Assembly (NCBI RefSeq): GCF_027359375.1
Contig: NZ_CP114779.1
Coordinates: 682,001-746,000, forward strand
Source: Prochlorococcus marinus str. MIT 0919
Lineage (GTDB): Bacteria > Cyanobacteriota > Cyanobacteriia > PCC-6307 > Cyanobiaceae
Reading direction: 5' to 3'
DNA: 64,000 nt
Made by a program: the position numbers and the translations under genes
Notes under the pieces: generated by a model
Told to the model about the DNA's origin: nothing
The model's input: the letters and a program-made list of their open reading frames with translations, nothing else
Database searches by the model: none
Part shown: positions 28,029 to 37,512 of the stretch, in pieces
How positions within the stretch are numbered: position 1 is the stretch's first letter
Layout: each line of letters starts with the position of its first letter

Positions 28029-29516
28029 TTAATGAAATTTAGTTTTCAAGCGGATTAACAATGTTAATGCTATAAAAAGAGTTATTATTAAAGGTTTTTC
28101 CCCCCATTTTACATAGCCAGTTTTTTTCTCTGAGAAAGGAAGACTTACTTTAACAACCTCTTCTTTATTAGGGGAAATTAATTGTGTAATTACACCAGAA
28201 CGAGAAACAAATGCTGTGGGTCCTGTATTAGCAACACTAATCAAGTCTCTTCCTATTTCTATACTTCTTAATTGTGCTAATGCAAGAAATTGTTTTTGAA
28301 GTTCTATTGGATATGGGTCAAGATTTGCTATAGAGACCAACCACTGGGCTCCTTCTCTAACTGCTTTAGCCAAAGCATTACCATTACTTAGTTCATAACA
28401 AATTGCCACGGCAAATGGAGGGCCATCCCAAATAAATAATCGCGAAGGCTCTCCAGATTCAAGACCACCTATCGCAGAAAGACCTTTAAAAGAGTGAGAT
28501 AAGAGATTAGGTATCCATTCCCCTAGAGGTACTAAGCGATGTTTATCAACAAAGCTTGAATAAGTTTGCTGATTTTCATTGATAAGCAATAGCGAACTTC
28601 GTTGCTTTCCATTTACTTCTCTAAATCCACCTGTAAGCAATTTAATCGGTGAAGGTGAAAGAAGTTTTTGGCCAAGAGGCAAGGTACCTTCAGGTGCAAT
28701 CATTAATTCTGAGCCTATTTCTTTTGATTCATCCAAAGCATGCTGCAAAGAAATAGGTAAACGTTTTAATCGGCTAGAGAGAAATTTTTCCCTAGTTGGG
28801 ATGTTTGTTTGCCAAACAGAAGCAGAATAACTAGAAGCAGTAGTCTCTTTTTCTAAAAGTATCCAACCCATAGAATGGCTAACTATTATTACCAGCAATC
28901 CAATAGGAAAAAGCCTTTCCCAAGTTTTTCTACTATCAAATAAAAGTGATACTTGCCATATCCACCATCCAATAAGAAGTTGAATAACTGTCAATCCCCC
29001 TGCACCAAACCAAGCAGCCAAACCTCCAATCAATCTATCCTGAGGGAAAAAGCTACTCGATATCCCTATCCAAAAAAATGGGTATTTAGCGAGGACTACT
29101 TCACCAAGTCCCCATATCGCTGCCAAAATAAAAGCAGAAAGAAATTTTGAACGAAGGCAATCACTTTGTAATTCTTTAAAGAAAAGCAACTTAGCCAACC
29201 AACTCCACAGGCCCACCAAAAAACCCCCTAATAATCCGCAAAAAGACCAAATCAAAAATGTTATGAGGTAACTAGCAAATGGTGAAATTCCTAGCCATGT
29301 AAGTGGATGTAGGTCCAATAGCCAACAATGACTAAGGAGTACTACACATATCCCCCACAGAGCAGCAGCCATTGGATAGCTACTTATAGACCAAAGCAAT
29401 GCAATCCCAAAGGACATTGCAAAAATCCCACCCCCAAAAGAAGAGGAAAGGCCTAGACCAGCAAGGCCTCCGCCAATCAGTGCTCGACCAGGAATAATAT
29501 ATTTACTCATTCTCAT
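28029..29516 (-). CDS. lnt: Apolipoprotein N-acyltransferase Lnt
   Basis: Adds the third acyl chain to lipoproteins at the cell membrane. Six or so N-terminal membrane helices (residues 10-220) are followed by a nitrilase-like domain with the catalytic triad visible as Glu in IAPEGTLPL, Lys in VDKHRLVPLGEWIP and Cys in AICYELSNG, then one C-terminal helix. 495 residues, normal. It is divergent from the FKBP gene. Confidence 0.9.
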   Translation of the reverse strand: MRMSKYIIPGRALIGGGLAGLGLSSSFGGGIFAMSFGIALLWSISSYPMAAALWGICVVLLSHCWLLDLHPLTWLGISPFASYLITFLIWSFCGLLGGFLVGLWSWLAKLLFFKELQSDCLRSKFLSAFILAAIWGLGEVVLAKYPFFWIGISSSFFPQDRLIGGLAAWFGAGGLTVIQLLIGWWIWQVSLLFDSRKTWERLFPIGLLVIIVSHSMGWILLEKETTASSYSASVWQTNIPTREKFLSSRLKRLPISLQHALDESKEIGSELMIAPEGTLPLGQKLLSPSPIKLLTGGFREVNGKQRSSLLLINENQQTYSSFVDKHRLVPLGEWIPNLLSHSFKGLSAIGGLESGEPSRLFIWDGPPFAVAICYELSNGNALAKAVREGAQWLVSIANLDPYPIELQKQFLALAQLRSIEIGRDLISVANTGPTAFVSRSGVITQLISPNKEEVVKVSLPFSEKKTGYVKWGEKPLIITLFIALTLLIRLKTKFH

Positions 29517-29631
29517 AAGGAATTACTGACAGTCTGAATCTTCTATGAAGACATTCTCTTGTGATAAGAAGCTAAAAACAGTTTTTAGTACTAATCTTCT
29601 GAAGATCATCAAATGTTTATAAGACAATTTC

Positions 29632-30231
29632 GTGAAAGAAGTCTTTATTAGTTTCACCATTTTCTTGGCTTGCGTAGTGGTCGCAGTTACAAGTCAAGTC
29701 ATTTCCCCCACAAAGGTTGAAGCTACAACTTTCCCATCAAGCATTCAAGCTGTATCACAGGAAGACAATCAATCTTTCGGGAACTCCTTTGAATTAGATC
29801 CTGATGATCCAAATCCAACTCTATTTACAATGGCAAAAGATAACTCAACCAAACCCTCTACTCCTTTAGGCGCAGGAATGGAAGTTGAAAAATCAATTCT
29901 TACTGCCAGTGGTTTAAGAATTACTGATATAAAAATTGGCGAAGGGCCTGAAGCAACTGCTGGACAAAACGTTTCAGTCAACTATGTAGGAACACTTGAG
30001 AACGGAAAAGAATTTGACAGCAGCTATGGAAGAGGTCCTTTTTCATTTCCTCTTGGTGCAGGAAGAGTCATTAAAGGATGGGATGAAGGTGTTGCAGGAA
30101 TGAAAGTTGGAGGGAAAAGGAAACTTATTATTCCCTCTTCTCTTGGATATGGAAGCAGAGGAGCAGGTGGAGGACTAATACCTCCTGATGCAACATTGAT
30201 TTTCGAAGTCGAGCTACTAGGAATCAAATGA
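29632..30231 (+). CDS. FKBP-type peptidyl-prolyl cis-trans isomerase, exported
   Basis: Folding helper that isomerises prolyl bonds. GTG start, N-terminal signal/anchor (about 5-25), a linker, then one FKBP domain over the last 110 residues ([52 protein letters not shown]). 199 residues. Location is probably the periplasm or thylakoid lumen, or membrane-anchored. It sits 81 bases before sodN on the same strand; a functional link is possible but not shown. Confidence 0.92.
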   Translation: MKEVFISFTIFLACVVVAVTSQVISPTKVEATTFPSSIQAVSQEDNQSFGNSFELDPDDPNPTLFTMAKDNSTKPSTPLGAGMEVEKSILTASGLRITDIKIGEGPEATAGQNVSVNYVGTLENGKEFDSSYGRGPFSFPLGAGRVIKGWDEGVAGMKVGGKRKLIIPSSLGYGSRGAGGGLIPPDATLIFEVELLGIK

Positions 30232-30312
30232 TATTGAACTAAAGAACAATTAAAAATTATCAAATTGGGAGATTGCCAAGTAAAGTAGCATCAGGCTTCA
30301 TCTTTATGACAG

Positions 30313-30786
30313 ATGTTGTATTCAGTACTTTCGTCGATTCTCAATAGAGTTCCATCTCAATCAGTTCATGCTCATTGTGATGGTCCATGCGGTGTCTACG
30401 ACCCCGCATCTGCAAGAGTCGCAGCAGAGGCTGTACTTTCTATGACAAAAAAGCTTCTAGCGTTGGCACCTCCAGAAGGCAACGATCCATCTGCATGGGC
30501 CGTATATAACAACACCTTTTCAAGATTCGTAGCCGTAAAAGAAGAGCAAGCACAAGAGGCTAAAAAAGAGCTTCTTATCCTTTGGACTGACTACTTCAAA
30601 CCAGAGCACCTAGAAGCGAACCCAGATCTGCACAATACTTTCTGGAAAGCAGCCAAACTTTGCAGCGCATGCAAGGTAAACATTGATCAAGGGAAAGCAG
30701 AAGAACTAATGGAAGCTGTAAAAAAAATCCATCATATTTTCTGGCAATCCAAGGGTCGTTCTGACGGCTGGGTCACAGCAAGCTAA
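30313..30786 (+). CDS. sodN: Nickel superoxide dismutase
   Basis: Converts superoxide to peroxide and oxygen with a nickel centre; the form used by marine picocyanobacteria in iron-poor water. The mature protein begins at His21 of the nickel hook HCDGPCG (21-27), where His21, Cys22 and Cys26 bind nickel. The 20 residues before it (MLYSVLSSILNRVPSQSVHA) are the pro-peptide to be cut off. 157 residues, typical. The maturation protease gene follows at once, and a nickel transporter gene converges on it. Confidence 0.98.
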   Translation: MLYSVLSSILNRVPSQSVHAHCDGPCGVYDPASARVAAEAVLSMTKKLLALAPPEGNDPSAWAVYNNTFSRFVAVKEEQAQEAKKELLILWTDYFKPEHLEANPDLHNTFWKAAKLCSACKVNIDQGKAEELMEAVKKIHHIFWQSKGRSDGWVTAS

Positions 30787-30809
30787 GCCAAAAAGTCTTT
30801 TCCCCAATA

Positions 30810-31151
30810 ATTAAGCTACTCAAATCTCTTTTCTTTGTAATTATTGGACTTCGACGATACTGTCGTGTTGTCGGAGACTCTATGCAGCCAACTATTAATC
30901 CTGGTGATTTTTTAATTTATAAGCCTTTAAAAAATCAAACTCACCGCCTTGAGGAGGGGAAATTAGTTGTTATCAAGCATCCAATCCAAAATAAACAATT
31001 ATTGGTAAAGAGAATTTTTAAATTAGCCTTACCCTTAATTGAAGTCAGAGGCGATAATAAAGATAGAAGTATTGATAGTCGTCAATTCGGATTGATCAGG
31101 AAAGAACAAATAATGGGAATTGTTGAAGAGATAATCCCAAGAAAAGTATAG
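30810..31151 (+). CDS. sodX: Nickel SOD maturation protease (S26 signal-peptidase-like)
   Basis: Expected to remove the SodN pro-peptide and expose the nickel-binding His. Signal-peptidase motifs are GDSMQPT (catalytic Ser), the Lys region LLVKRIF and the GDNKDRSIDSRQFG box. The first ATG (30882) would begin after the catalytic Ser, so the real start must be upstream, where the frame is open to 30765 but has no ATG, GTG or TTG. I placed the start at an ATT (30810, 113 residues with an N-terminal hydrophobic helix). The exact start is uncertain. The symbol sodX is used by context. Confidence 0.8.
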   Translation: MKLLKSLFFVIIGLRRYCRVVGDSMQPTINPGDFLIYKPLKNQTHRLEEGKLVVIKHPIQNKQLLVKRIFKLALPLIEVRGDNKDRSIDSRQFGLIRKEQIMGIVEEIIPRKV

Positions 31152-31163
31152 TTTTTTGCTAAT

Positions 31164-31832
31164 TTAAAGAATATAAGATGAGGTTTTTTGAACCCAGAAA
31201 AATCCGGTCAAAATAGATATTCCGCCTATAAATCCAACCATTAAAGGCAAAGCTTTCCTTCCTGCCTTGAAAGTTGCCAAAGATATGGCAAGTACAACAC
31301 CTTGCATTGCAGCGATAGAACCAAAAAGGTAGGAAATAATATAAGTAAAGGCTCCTATTGGTGGCAGCGCCAAAGCAGGAATAACAGCAAGCAAATGACT
31401 AGCTCCTGCAAGTCCATGCAAAACCCCTAGGCTCGTCACAGCATGTGTATGAACTCCATGTTGCTTATTACCTCGTAAATGAAAATGTACATGCTGATGT
31501 TGATAGCCTTTGCCATGGTTGTGATCGTGAGTATGTATATGGAGGCCAAAAGCTCTCTTCAGAGCAAATACACCTGCCACTAGAAGGACTATCCCTACAC
31601 TAAATTCAGCCAAAGTAGACATTTTTTGTATCTGAACTAAATCTTTAACGCATATTGCTATTGCGGATAAACCGACAACACCTGCAGAATGACCCAGGCC
31701 CCAAGCCAGTCCATTCTTGAAAGCCAATCGAGGGTGTTTTAGTGCAGTTGGAGCGATAGCAACCAAATGGTCTGCTCCGCCTACAACGTGAACAGCCCCA
31801 GCTGCAAATCCAGTGAATATACTTACTAGCAT
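31164..31832 (-). CDS. Putative nickel transporter (NiCoT/UreH-like)
   Basis: 222-residue membrane protein with six probable helices and a strongly His-rich loop (residues 98-130, e.g. HIHTHDHNHGKGYQHQHVHF). Family-type motifs are HVVGGADHLVAI near the N-terminus and HGLAGASHLLAV later. The position tail to tail with the SodN protease, 12 bases away, suggests it supplies nickel for SodN. A homologue is usually found beside sodN in marine picocyanobacteria and is sometimes called sodT. Nickel as substrate is inferred from context and histidines. Confidence 0.8.
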   Translation of the reverse strand: MLVSIFTGFAAGAVHVVGGADHLVAIAPTALKHPRLAFKNGLAWGLGHSAGVVGLSAIAICVKDLVQIQKMSTLAEFSVGIVLLVAGVFALKRAFGLHIHTHDHNHGKGYQHQHVHFHLRGNKQHGVHTHAVTSLGVLHGLAGASHLLAVIPALALPPIGAFTYIISYLFGSIAAMQGVVLAISLATFKAGRKALPLMVGFIGGISILTGFFWVQKTSSYIL

Positions 31833-31930
31833 TTTCCCAAGAAGTTACTTTCAGTCTGCCTTATCAATAAGCTTGGTGTTGCAATTTTTCGCACATACAA
31901 AGATATTGAATTTGTCATTAGCAAATACAT

Positions 31931-32815
31931 TCAACCTGAGATTAATTTTTTCAAAGCAGTTTGAACATCAGATTGGCTAACTAAAAACTCTCCAACTAAT
32001 ACTGCGTTTGCTCCATAGGAAGCAACACTATCTAAATCTTTCCGCGAAGATATCCCAGATTCACTTACTAAAACGACTTCTTGATTATGTAATCTATCTC
32101 TATTGGAATTAATAACTTTTTCAGTAGTTTTCAAATCAATTTCAAAATTTTTAAGATCGCGATTATTAATTCCGATAAGGTCAAAACTTTGGATATCTAA
32201 TACTCTTGAAAGTTCTTTCGAATCATGAACCTCTACCAATACATCCATACCTAGATTAGATGCAACTTTCTTTAAATAAACAAGGTCTTGATCTGAAAGT
32301 ATTGCTGCAATTAACAAAACCGCATCTGCACCTGAGACTCTAGCTTGATACAACTGATATGGTTGAATAATAAATTCCTTACAAAGCAAAGGCAAATCAA
32401 CTGTTTTTCTTACTTGCTTGAGCACATCAAAGCCCCCTTGAAAGAATTTTTTATCGGTAAGTACTGACAAGCATGTTGCACCTCCTTCTTTATAAGAAAG
32501 CGCTATATCAATAGGGTTAAAATCTTCACGAATAACACCTTTACTAGGACTTGCTTTTTTTATCTCTGCTATGACTGCGGGACATTTCTTAGATGTTCTG
32601 AGTGCTTCTAAAAAATTTTTTGTTTCAGGCAAACCTACAATCTTTGATTTAAGTTTTTCTAATGGCACTCGATTTTTGGAAAGAGAAATTTCGTGATCTT
32701 TCTCCCATAAGATCTTTTCAAGAATATTTCTTGGCTCACTATCTTCATGAGGTATTGCATACTCCAAATTAGCCACCTTGACTTTTGGATTTGGAGGACG
32801 TCGTCGAAGATCCAT
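31931..32815 (-). CDS. trpC: Indole-3-glycerol phosphate synthase
   Basis: Fourth step of tryptophan synthesis. TIM-barrel motifs are [17 protein letters not shown]-like ([18 protein letters not shown] here), [25 protein letters not shown] and VSESGIS. 294 residues, including a 55-residue N-terminal extension common in cyanobacteria. Single-function, not fused to trpF. Follows lpd on the same strand by 21 bases. Confidence 0.96.
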   Translation of the reverse strand: MDLRRRPPNPKVKVANLEYAIPHEDSEPRNILEKILWEKDHEISLSKNRVPLEKLKSKIVGLPETKNFLEALRTSKKCPAVIAEIKKASPSKGVIREDFNPIDIALSYKEGGATCLSVLTDKKFFQGGFDVLKQVRKTVDLPLLCKEFIIQPYQLYQARVSGADAVLLIAAILSDQDLVYLKKVASNLGMDVLVEVHDSKELSRVLDIQSFDLIGINNRDLKNFEIDLKTTEKVINSNRDRLHNQEVVLVSESGISSRKDLDSVASYGANAVLVGEFLVSQSDVQTALKKLISG

Positions 32816-32836
32816 GTTTAAAAAGCTAACTCGAAA

Positions 32837-34291
32837 CTAAGTCTGTGAAACCTGAATTAATTGACTAGCAGCTTGCTTATAAGCGACTTCAACTACCTCA
32901 CTAAGAGTTGGATGAGTATGAACTTCCTTTGCCAATTCAACAACACTTTGCCGTCTAGATATTGCATTGGCAACTTCCTGTATCAAGTCTGCAGCATGCA
33001 TTCCAAAGATATGTGCACCTAAAACCTCTCCCGTATCTCTCCTGAAAAGTAATTTCATTAACCCATCACTCTCTAGTTCTGCTAATGCCTTTGAATTTGC
33101 CTTGAAGTAACTTCTAACAACTCCTAGATCAAACTTATCACTTTGAGCAAGTTTATTTGCTTCTAAATCACTTAATCCCACTGAACTTATCTCAGGATGA
33201 GTAAATGTTGCTGCGGGGATACTTCGATAATCTATTTCCCTAGATTCACCGAGAATGTTATCAACCGCTACTGTGCCTTGGGCTGCGGCTGTATGAGCAA
33301 GCATCAATTTCCCTGTAACATCACCTACTGCCCACAAATTAGATAGAGGTTTACCTTCTACAAGAACTCTCATTGAATCATCTATAGGTATATAGCCCCT
33401 ATTTGTTTTCACTCCTAATGATTCCAAATTCAATTCTGAACTAGTTGGGACTCTACCGGTAGCGACCAATACTGCATCAACTTCCAAATCTTCAACAAAC
33501 TCTCTGGTATTAACATCAGACAATTCAATTTTTACTGGACATCCTGGAGAAATTTTACTTGCCAAGACTCCTGAACGAGCATCTATATCCCTAGCTTGAA
33601 TCAAATTACGAGAAGCAATTTTTGCAATATCTGTATCAAAAGTAGGCATAACCCTCTCTAGAGCTTCGATCATAGTCACTTCGCAACCTAAAGCTGTATA
33701 AACATCTGCGAATTCCAGACCTATATAACCGCTTCCAATAATCGCTATCCAACGAGGTAACCATTCAAGGTTAATAGCTTCGTCACTAGTGAAAACAGTC
33801 CTGCCATCAATCTCAATACCAGGCGGAACAAAAGGGTCTGACCCAGTAGCAATAATTACATCATGTGCAGTAACTAGCCTGTCTATGCCATTAATTTCTC
33901 TTATACCTACCTTTTGGGGTCCTTCTAATCTTGCCTTTCCTCTTAAAATCTTCACCCCAGAGCGTTCAAGAGTCTTCGTTAAATTTTTTCGAATGTTAAG
34001 TACCAAATTATTGGCATGGTCAGCTATTTTTTGCCTTTCGAACCTAACTGGTGCTGAATGAATTCCAAAGGTTGCAAGATGCTCCGAATCTGCAAGTTCC
34101 CTTACCTTCCCACTTGCTGCAAGTAATGCTTTTGAAGGTACACAGCCTCTGTTCACACATGTACCTCCCATTTCCCTGGATTCAACAATCGCAACACTTA
34201 GCCCTTTCTCAGCGGCATGCTTTGCAGCATCAAAGCCACCGTAGCCTGCGCCTATGACAATTATGTCAAAGTCAAAATTTGCTTTGCTCAC
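32837..34291 (-). CDS. lpd: Dihydrolipoamide dehydrogenase
   Basis: E3 flavoenzyme of pyruvate dehydrogenase and of the glycine cleavage system. FAD motif GAGYGGFDAA (about 14-23), redox disulfide GGTCVNRGCVPSK (Cys45, Cys50), NAD motif IGSGYIGLEFADV and the C-terminal HTHPTLSEVV His-Glu pair. GTG start. 484 residues. Its first 20 bases overlap the end of the preceding rRNA methylase gene. Confidence 0.95.
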   Translation of the reverse strand: MSKANFDFDIIVIGAGYGGFDAAKHAAEKGLSVAIVESREMGGTCVNRGCVPSKALLAASGKVRELADSEHLATFGIHSAPVRFERQKIADHANNLVLNIRKNLTKTLERSGVKILRGKARLEGPQKVGIREINGIDRLVTAHDVIIATGSDPFVPPGIEIDGRTVFTSDEAINLEWLPRWIAIIGSGYIGLEFADVYTALGCEVTMIEALERVMPTFDTDIAKIASRNLIQARDIDARSGVLASKISPGCPVKIELSDVNTREFVEDLEVDAVLVATGRVPTSSELNLESLGVKTNRGYIPIDDSMRVLVEGKPLSNLWAVGDVTGKLMLAHTAAAQGTVAVDNILGESREIDYRSIPAATFTHPEISSVGLSDLEANKLAQSDKFDLGVVRSYFKANSKALAELESDGLMKLLFRRDTGEVLGAHIFGMHAADLIQEVANAISRRQSVVELAKEVHTHPTLSEVVEVAYKQAASQLIQVSQT

Positions 34292-35129
34292 CGTTCTTGT
34301 TCATATAAGTGGTCATTTTGGCCCTTCGCCTTTCCAACAGTAGAGGAACGGCTGAAGATGCAACATTTAAAGATTCAACTGCCTGACTATGAGGCAAAGT
34401 CACATAGTGTGTGCAGCAATCTTTTATTCTTGGATGAAGGCCATCACCTTCATTGCCTAAAACCAAAACAGTTGGCTTAAGCCAATCAATATTCCAATAG
34501 GGCAGAACCTCATTTCCATCAGAACCTCTATAAGGATAAGTTCCCACAACTTGATAATCATCTTTTGCAGATATTCGTAAATTATCGGCTAGTTGTTCAA
34601 CAGATTTTTCTACCGAATCACTCCACCGCAAAAAAGGTAATTGGAACACTGCGCCAGCGGAAGATCTTAAAACCTTTTGATTACATGGGTCTGCTCCCAA
34701 GGCAAGCCACAAAATATCTATATCAGCTGCAAGAGCTGTTCTAAATAATGTCCCAACATTCCCTGGGTCCTGCAACCTATCCAAAGCCAAAACAAAGTGA
34801 GGTTTATGCTTTAATTTTGGGAGGCAAGCCTTATCAAGTAAACATGCAACACCATCTGGAGTGCTAGTAGTTAAAGCAGCTTCAAGAACTGGAAAAGTTA
34901 CCAAATTCAACCGAATACTCTTTGGTAGGTTTTTTAATAGTTTTGGATGCTTTGCTACCCATTCAGGTGTTGCAATAACTTCTTTCGGGAATAATTTGTT
35001 ATTTATAGTTTCTTGCAACAAATGGGTTCCCTCTAAAAGCAATAAACTTTCTTTCGAACGTCCTTTGGCATTAGAGAAAGATCTAAAACGACGTACTAAA
35101 GGGTTACGCCGACTGGATATAACTGGCAA
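34272..35129 (-). CDS. SpoU-family RNA 2'-O-methyltransferase
   Basis: SAM-dependent knot-fold methylase for rRNA or tRNA. The three SPOUT motifs are visible: LDRLQDPGNVGTLFRTA, VLVLGNEGDGL and THYVTLPHSQAVESLNVASSA. The N-terminal RNA-binding domain begins SSRRNPLVRRF. TTG start, 285 residues. The target base cannot be read from sequence; RlmB/TsnR-like. It overlaps lpd by 20 bases, so the two are probably coupled. Confidence 0.9.
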   Translation of the reverse strand: MPVISSRRNPLVRRFRSFSNAKGRSKESLLLLEGTHLLQETINNKLFPKEVIATPEWVAKHPKLLKNLPKSIRLNLVTFPVLEAALTTSTPDGVACLLDKACLPKLKHKPHFVLALDRLQDPGNVGTLFRTALAADIDILWLALGADPCNQKVLRSSAGAVFQLPFLRWSDSVEKSVEQLADNLRISAKDDYQVVGTYPYRGSDGNEVLPYWNIDWLKPTVLVLGNEGDGLHPRIKDCCTHYVTLPHSQAVESLNVASSAVPLLLERRRAKMTTYMNKNGEQSKF

Positions 35130-35153
35130 GTCAAAAGAAATGGCTACTGCTCC

Positions 35154-35402
35154 TCAAAAGAGTGACAGCTGATTTACAGCAAAACTATTTTTTAAAACTA
35201 ACTTTTCATTTTCAACTTCAAGTCCATTTACTAAAGATATTTCGCCTTTCACCCCTTCCTCTGAAAGTGTCTTGATCATTTGTTTTATTATTGCTTCTTC
35301 TACAAGAGTTTCATCAATACCATCCGGTGTAAATCGTTCGATCAGTTGCCCCACCTTGGTAGCAATTAATTCAGATGAATTAGTTATTTTGATCAAAATC
35401 AT
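35154..35402 (-). CDS. Conserved hypothetical small protein
   Basis: 82 residues, soluble, with the pattern ATKVGQLIERFTPDGIDETLVEEAIIKQM; a picocyanobacterial protein of unknown function. ATG start. It is the first gene of a run with the RNA methylase (24 bases away) and lpd, and lies 23 bases from tRNA-Leu on the same strand. Confidence 0.6.
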   Translation of the reverse strand: MILIKITNSSELIATKVGQLIERFTPDGIDETLVEEAIIKQMIKTLSEEGVKGEISLVNGLEVENEKLVLKNSFAVNQLSLF

Positions 35403-35425
35403 GGCTATAAGATACTAACAATAAT

Positions 35426-35507
35426 GCGGATGGGGAGACTTGAACTCCCACAGCACAAGGCTACATGTACCTGAAACATGCGCGTCTACCAATTCCGCCA
35501 CATCCGC
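35426..35507 (-). tRNA. tRNA-Leu (anticodon CAG)
   Basis: Read on the minus strand: acceptor GCGGATG pairs with CATCCGC, anticodon stem CATGT/ACATG around loop TTCAGGT gives anticodon CAG. A long variable arm (class II) and a T arm with GTTCAAGTC complete the cloverleaf. 82 bases; no encoded CCA. Confidence 0.95.
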
Positions 35508-35752
35508 ATAGTTTCACTTATTTTAAAGCATTTAAAACATATTGTCCTATAAGGAATTTAAGCATCTAAATTCAAGCTCTAATTGCCATATTGCAGACAG
35601 CTAAAAATAAAATTGAATATTCTTAAACTAGACAAATAAAAATTGACTTGTTAAATATTAAATAATTCCCAAGTTTTAGTATTTGTTATTCATATAGCTA
35701 GACTTCTCAAAAAGAACTTGTCAATATAGGTCTCTAATGATTAGATATATGC
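35508..35752. other. AT-rich intergenic region upstream of murA
   Basis: 245 bases with no convincing frame. It must contain the promoter of the minus-strand tRNA-Leu and of murA. No hairpin or repeat stands out. Confidence 0.4.
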
Positions 35753-37138
35753 ATGCCTCGCATTGCAGCTAGCCAAAGAAGCCTATATACAGAGTGTTTA
35801 GAAGTTTCTGGCACTAATTTTCTGTCAGGAGAAATACATATAAATGGTGCTAAAAACTCTGCTCTAGCCTTGATGGCAGCATCGTTGCTTACTGATGACA
35901 CTATTTTTCTAGAAAACGTTCCTGATCTTACAGATATAAAGGTGATGTCTAAACTCCTTAACTATATAGGTATCAGCACCCAACAAAATTCTCATACATT
36001 CCAATTAAACGCCAAGCAAATTGCAAATAAAGAGCTCCCGTCAAGTCTTGTCAATGCTTTAAGGGCAAGTTTTTTCTGCATTGGTCCTCTACTTGCAAGA
36101 TTAGGCGAAGTCAGAATCCCTTTGCCAGGGGGATGCAAAATAGGTCATAGGCCAATTGACGAGCATATTCGAGGTCTTAAAGCATTGGGAGCATTTGTAT
36201 CCATTAACGATGGAACAGTAATTGCCAAATTGCCACCATCTGAAAAAACTTTAAAAGGGACTTGTATCAAATTTAATTGCCAAAGCGTAGGAGCTACAGA
36301 GACTACTCTCATGGCTGCAACCCTTGCTGAAGGAAGAACTATTTTAGAAAACGCTGCGCAAGAGCCTGAGATACAAGATCTTGCAAAAATGCTTAATTCA
36401 ATGGGTGCCAAGGTCAAAGGAGCAGGTACTAAAACAATAATTATTGATGGGGTCACAAAGCTAAATGGCTGTCATCACAAAGTTATTCCAGATAGAATTG
36501 AGGCAGGAACTTTTTTAATTGCCGCAGCAATAACCAGATCTACGCTCACTATCAAACCTGTAACACCCGAACATTTGGAAGCCGTAATTCAAAAACTTCG
36601 TGATTGTGGTTGTGAAATAGAAGTAAATAATGACAATTTGACCATTATTCCAAAATTGATAACAGCTGTTGATATAACAACTGAGCCCTATCCTGGCTTC
36701 CCAACTGATTTACAAGCTCCTTTCATGGCGCTAATGGCTACTGCTAAAGGTAATAGCATTATCAAAGAAACCATCTTTGAAAGAAGGATGCAGCATGTAG
36801 GGGAATTGCAAAAGATGGGCGCTTTAATTGACCTGCAGGGCAATACAGCTTTTATCAAAGGTGTTTCTAAATTAGTTGGAAAATCTATTTCAGCTGGCGA
36901 TTTACGTTCATCAGCTGCCCTTGTTCTTGCAAGTCTCTCTGCAAAAGGAAAGAGTAATATTCAAGGCGTTAACTATCTTGATAGAGGTTATGAAAAGATG
37001 GAGAATAAACTAAACAATGTTGGCGCAAACATAATTAGAGCGCATAGAAAAATAGACTCCTTTGCTAGTAAAAGCTATAAGAATAAATCACACTTTTTAA
37101 ACGAAAGCTTTTCAGAGAAGGAGAAGGAGGTTGCCTAA
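35753..37138 (+). CDS. murA: UDP-N-acetylglucosamine 1-carboxyvinyltransferase MurA
   Basis: First committed step of peptidoglycan synthesis. Substrate-binding [13 protein letters not shown] (31-43), catalytic loop [14 protein letters not shown] with Cys128, the fosfomycin target, and [15 protein letters not shown]. 461 residues, about 30 longer than usual because of a polar C-terminal tail ([15 protein letters not shown]...). Single gene, flanked by the two leucine tRNAs. Confidence 0.95.
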   Translation: MPRIAASQRSLYTECLEVSGTNFLSGEIHINGAKNSALALMAASLLTDDTIFLENVPDLTDIKVMSKLLNYIGISTQQNSHTFQLNAKQIANKELPSSLVNALRASFFCIGPLLARLGEVRIPLPGGCKIGHRPIDEHIRGLKALGAFVSINDGTVIAKLPPSEKTLKGTCIKFNCQSVGATETTLMAATLAEGRTILENAAQEPEIQDLAKMLNSMGAKVKGAGTKTIIIDGVTKLNGCHHKVIPDRIEAGTFLIAAAITRSTLTIKPVTPEHLEAVIQKLRDCGCEIEVNNDNLTIIPKLITAVDITTEPYPGFPTDLQAPFMALMATAKGNSIIKETIFERRMQHVGELQKMGALIDLQGNTAFIKGVSKLVGKSISAGDLRSSAALVLASLSAKGKSNIQGVNYLDRGYEKMENKLNNVGANIIRAHRKIDSFASKSYKNKSHFLNESFSEKEKEVA

Positions 37139-37422
37139 GTTTCCTTAGAGATTTTAAACAACTTCATTTCACGACCTTCCTAATATATTTAAACTAAGTA
37201 AAAAGAAGTAGATTTGAATATAATAAAGTTGAATCCTTGAAATTTCAAATACAAATTATTAATTTCCTTCTATATATGTCACTCATGAAAATTAATTCGT
37301 CTAGTTCATTTTGTTCGTCCATTCAAAAGCAACAACATTCTATTCATCCATAAGAAGCCAAAAACAGGCATTTTCTCGCCTATAGTTCTACAATGTCCAG
37401 TGAGAAATCGCTGGGATCCATT
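37139..37422. other. Intergenic region upstream of tRNA-Leu
   Basis: 284 bases. A 25-codon Ser-rich frame at 37276-37353 is not convincing. TATAGTTCTACAAT at about 37381-37393 has -10-like hexamers at a suitable distance from the tRNA start and could be its promoter. Nothing else is seen. Confidence 0.35.
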
Positions 37423-37504
37423 GGGAGCGTGGTGGAATTGGTAGACGCACCGCACTCAAAATGCGGCACCTTCGGGTTTGTCGGTTCGAGTCCGACCGCT
37501 CCCA
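37423..37504 (+). tRNA. tRNA-Leu (anticodon CAA)
   Basis: Acceptor GGGAGCG pairs with CGCTCCC, discriminator A. Anticodon stem CCGCA/TGCGG around loop CTCAAAA gives CAA, reading UUG. Long variable arm with CACCTTCGGGTT, T loop GTTCGAGTC. 82 bases. Only eight bases separate it from the argD start codon. Confidence 0.96.
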
Positions 37505-37512
37505 CTCCTTTA

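Noticed and set aside
37276-37353. 25-codon Ser-rich frame upstream of tRNA-Leu
   Set aside because: Too short, low complexity, no ribosome-binding site, no coding pattern; kept as intergenic.
37393-37512. Upstream extension of argD by 40 codons
   Set aside because: These bases contain a complete tRNA-Leu gene; the encoded residues (VVELVDAPHSKCGTFGF) are just the tRNA read as protein.
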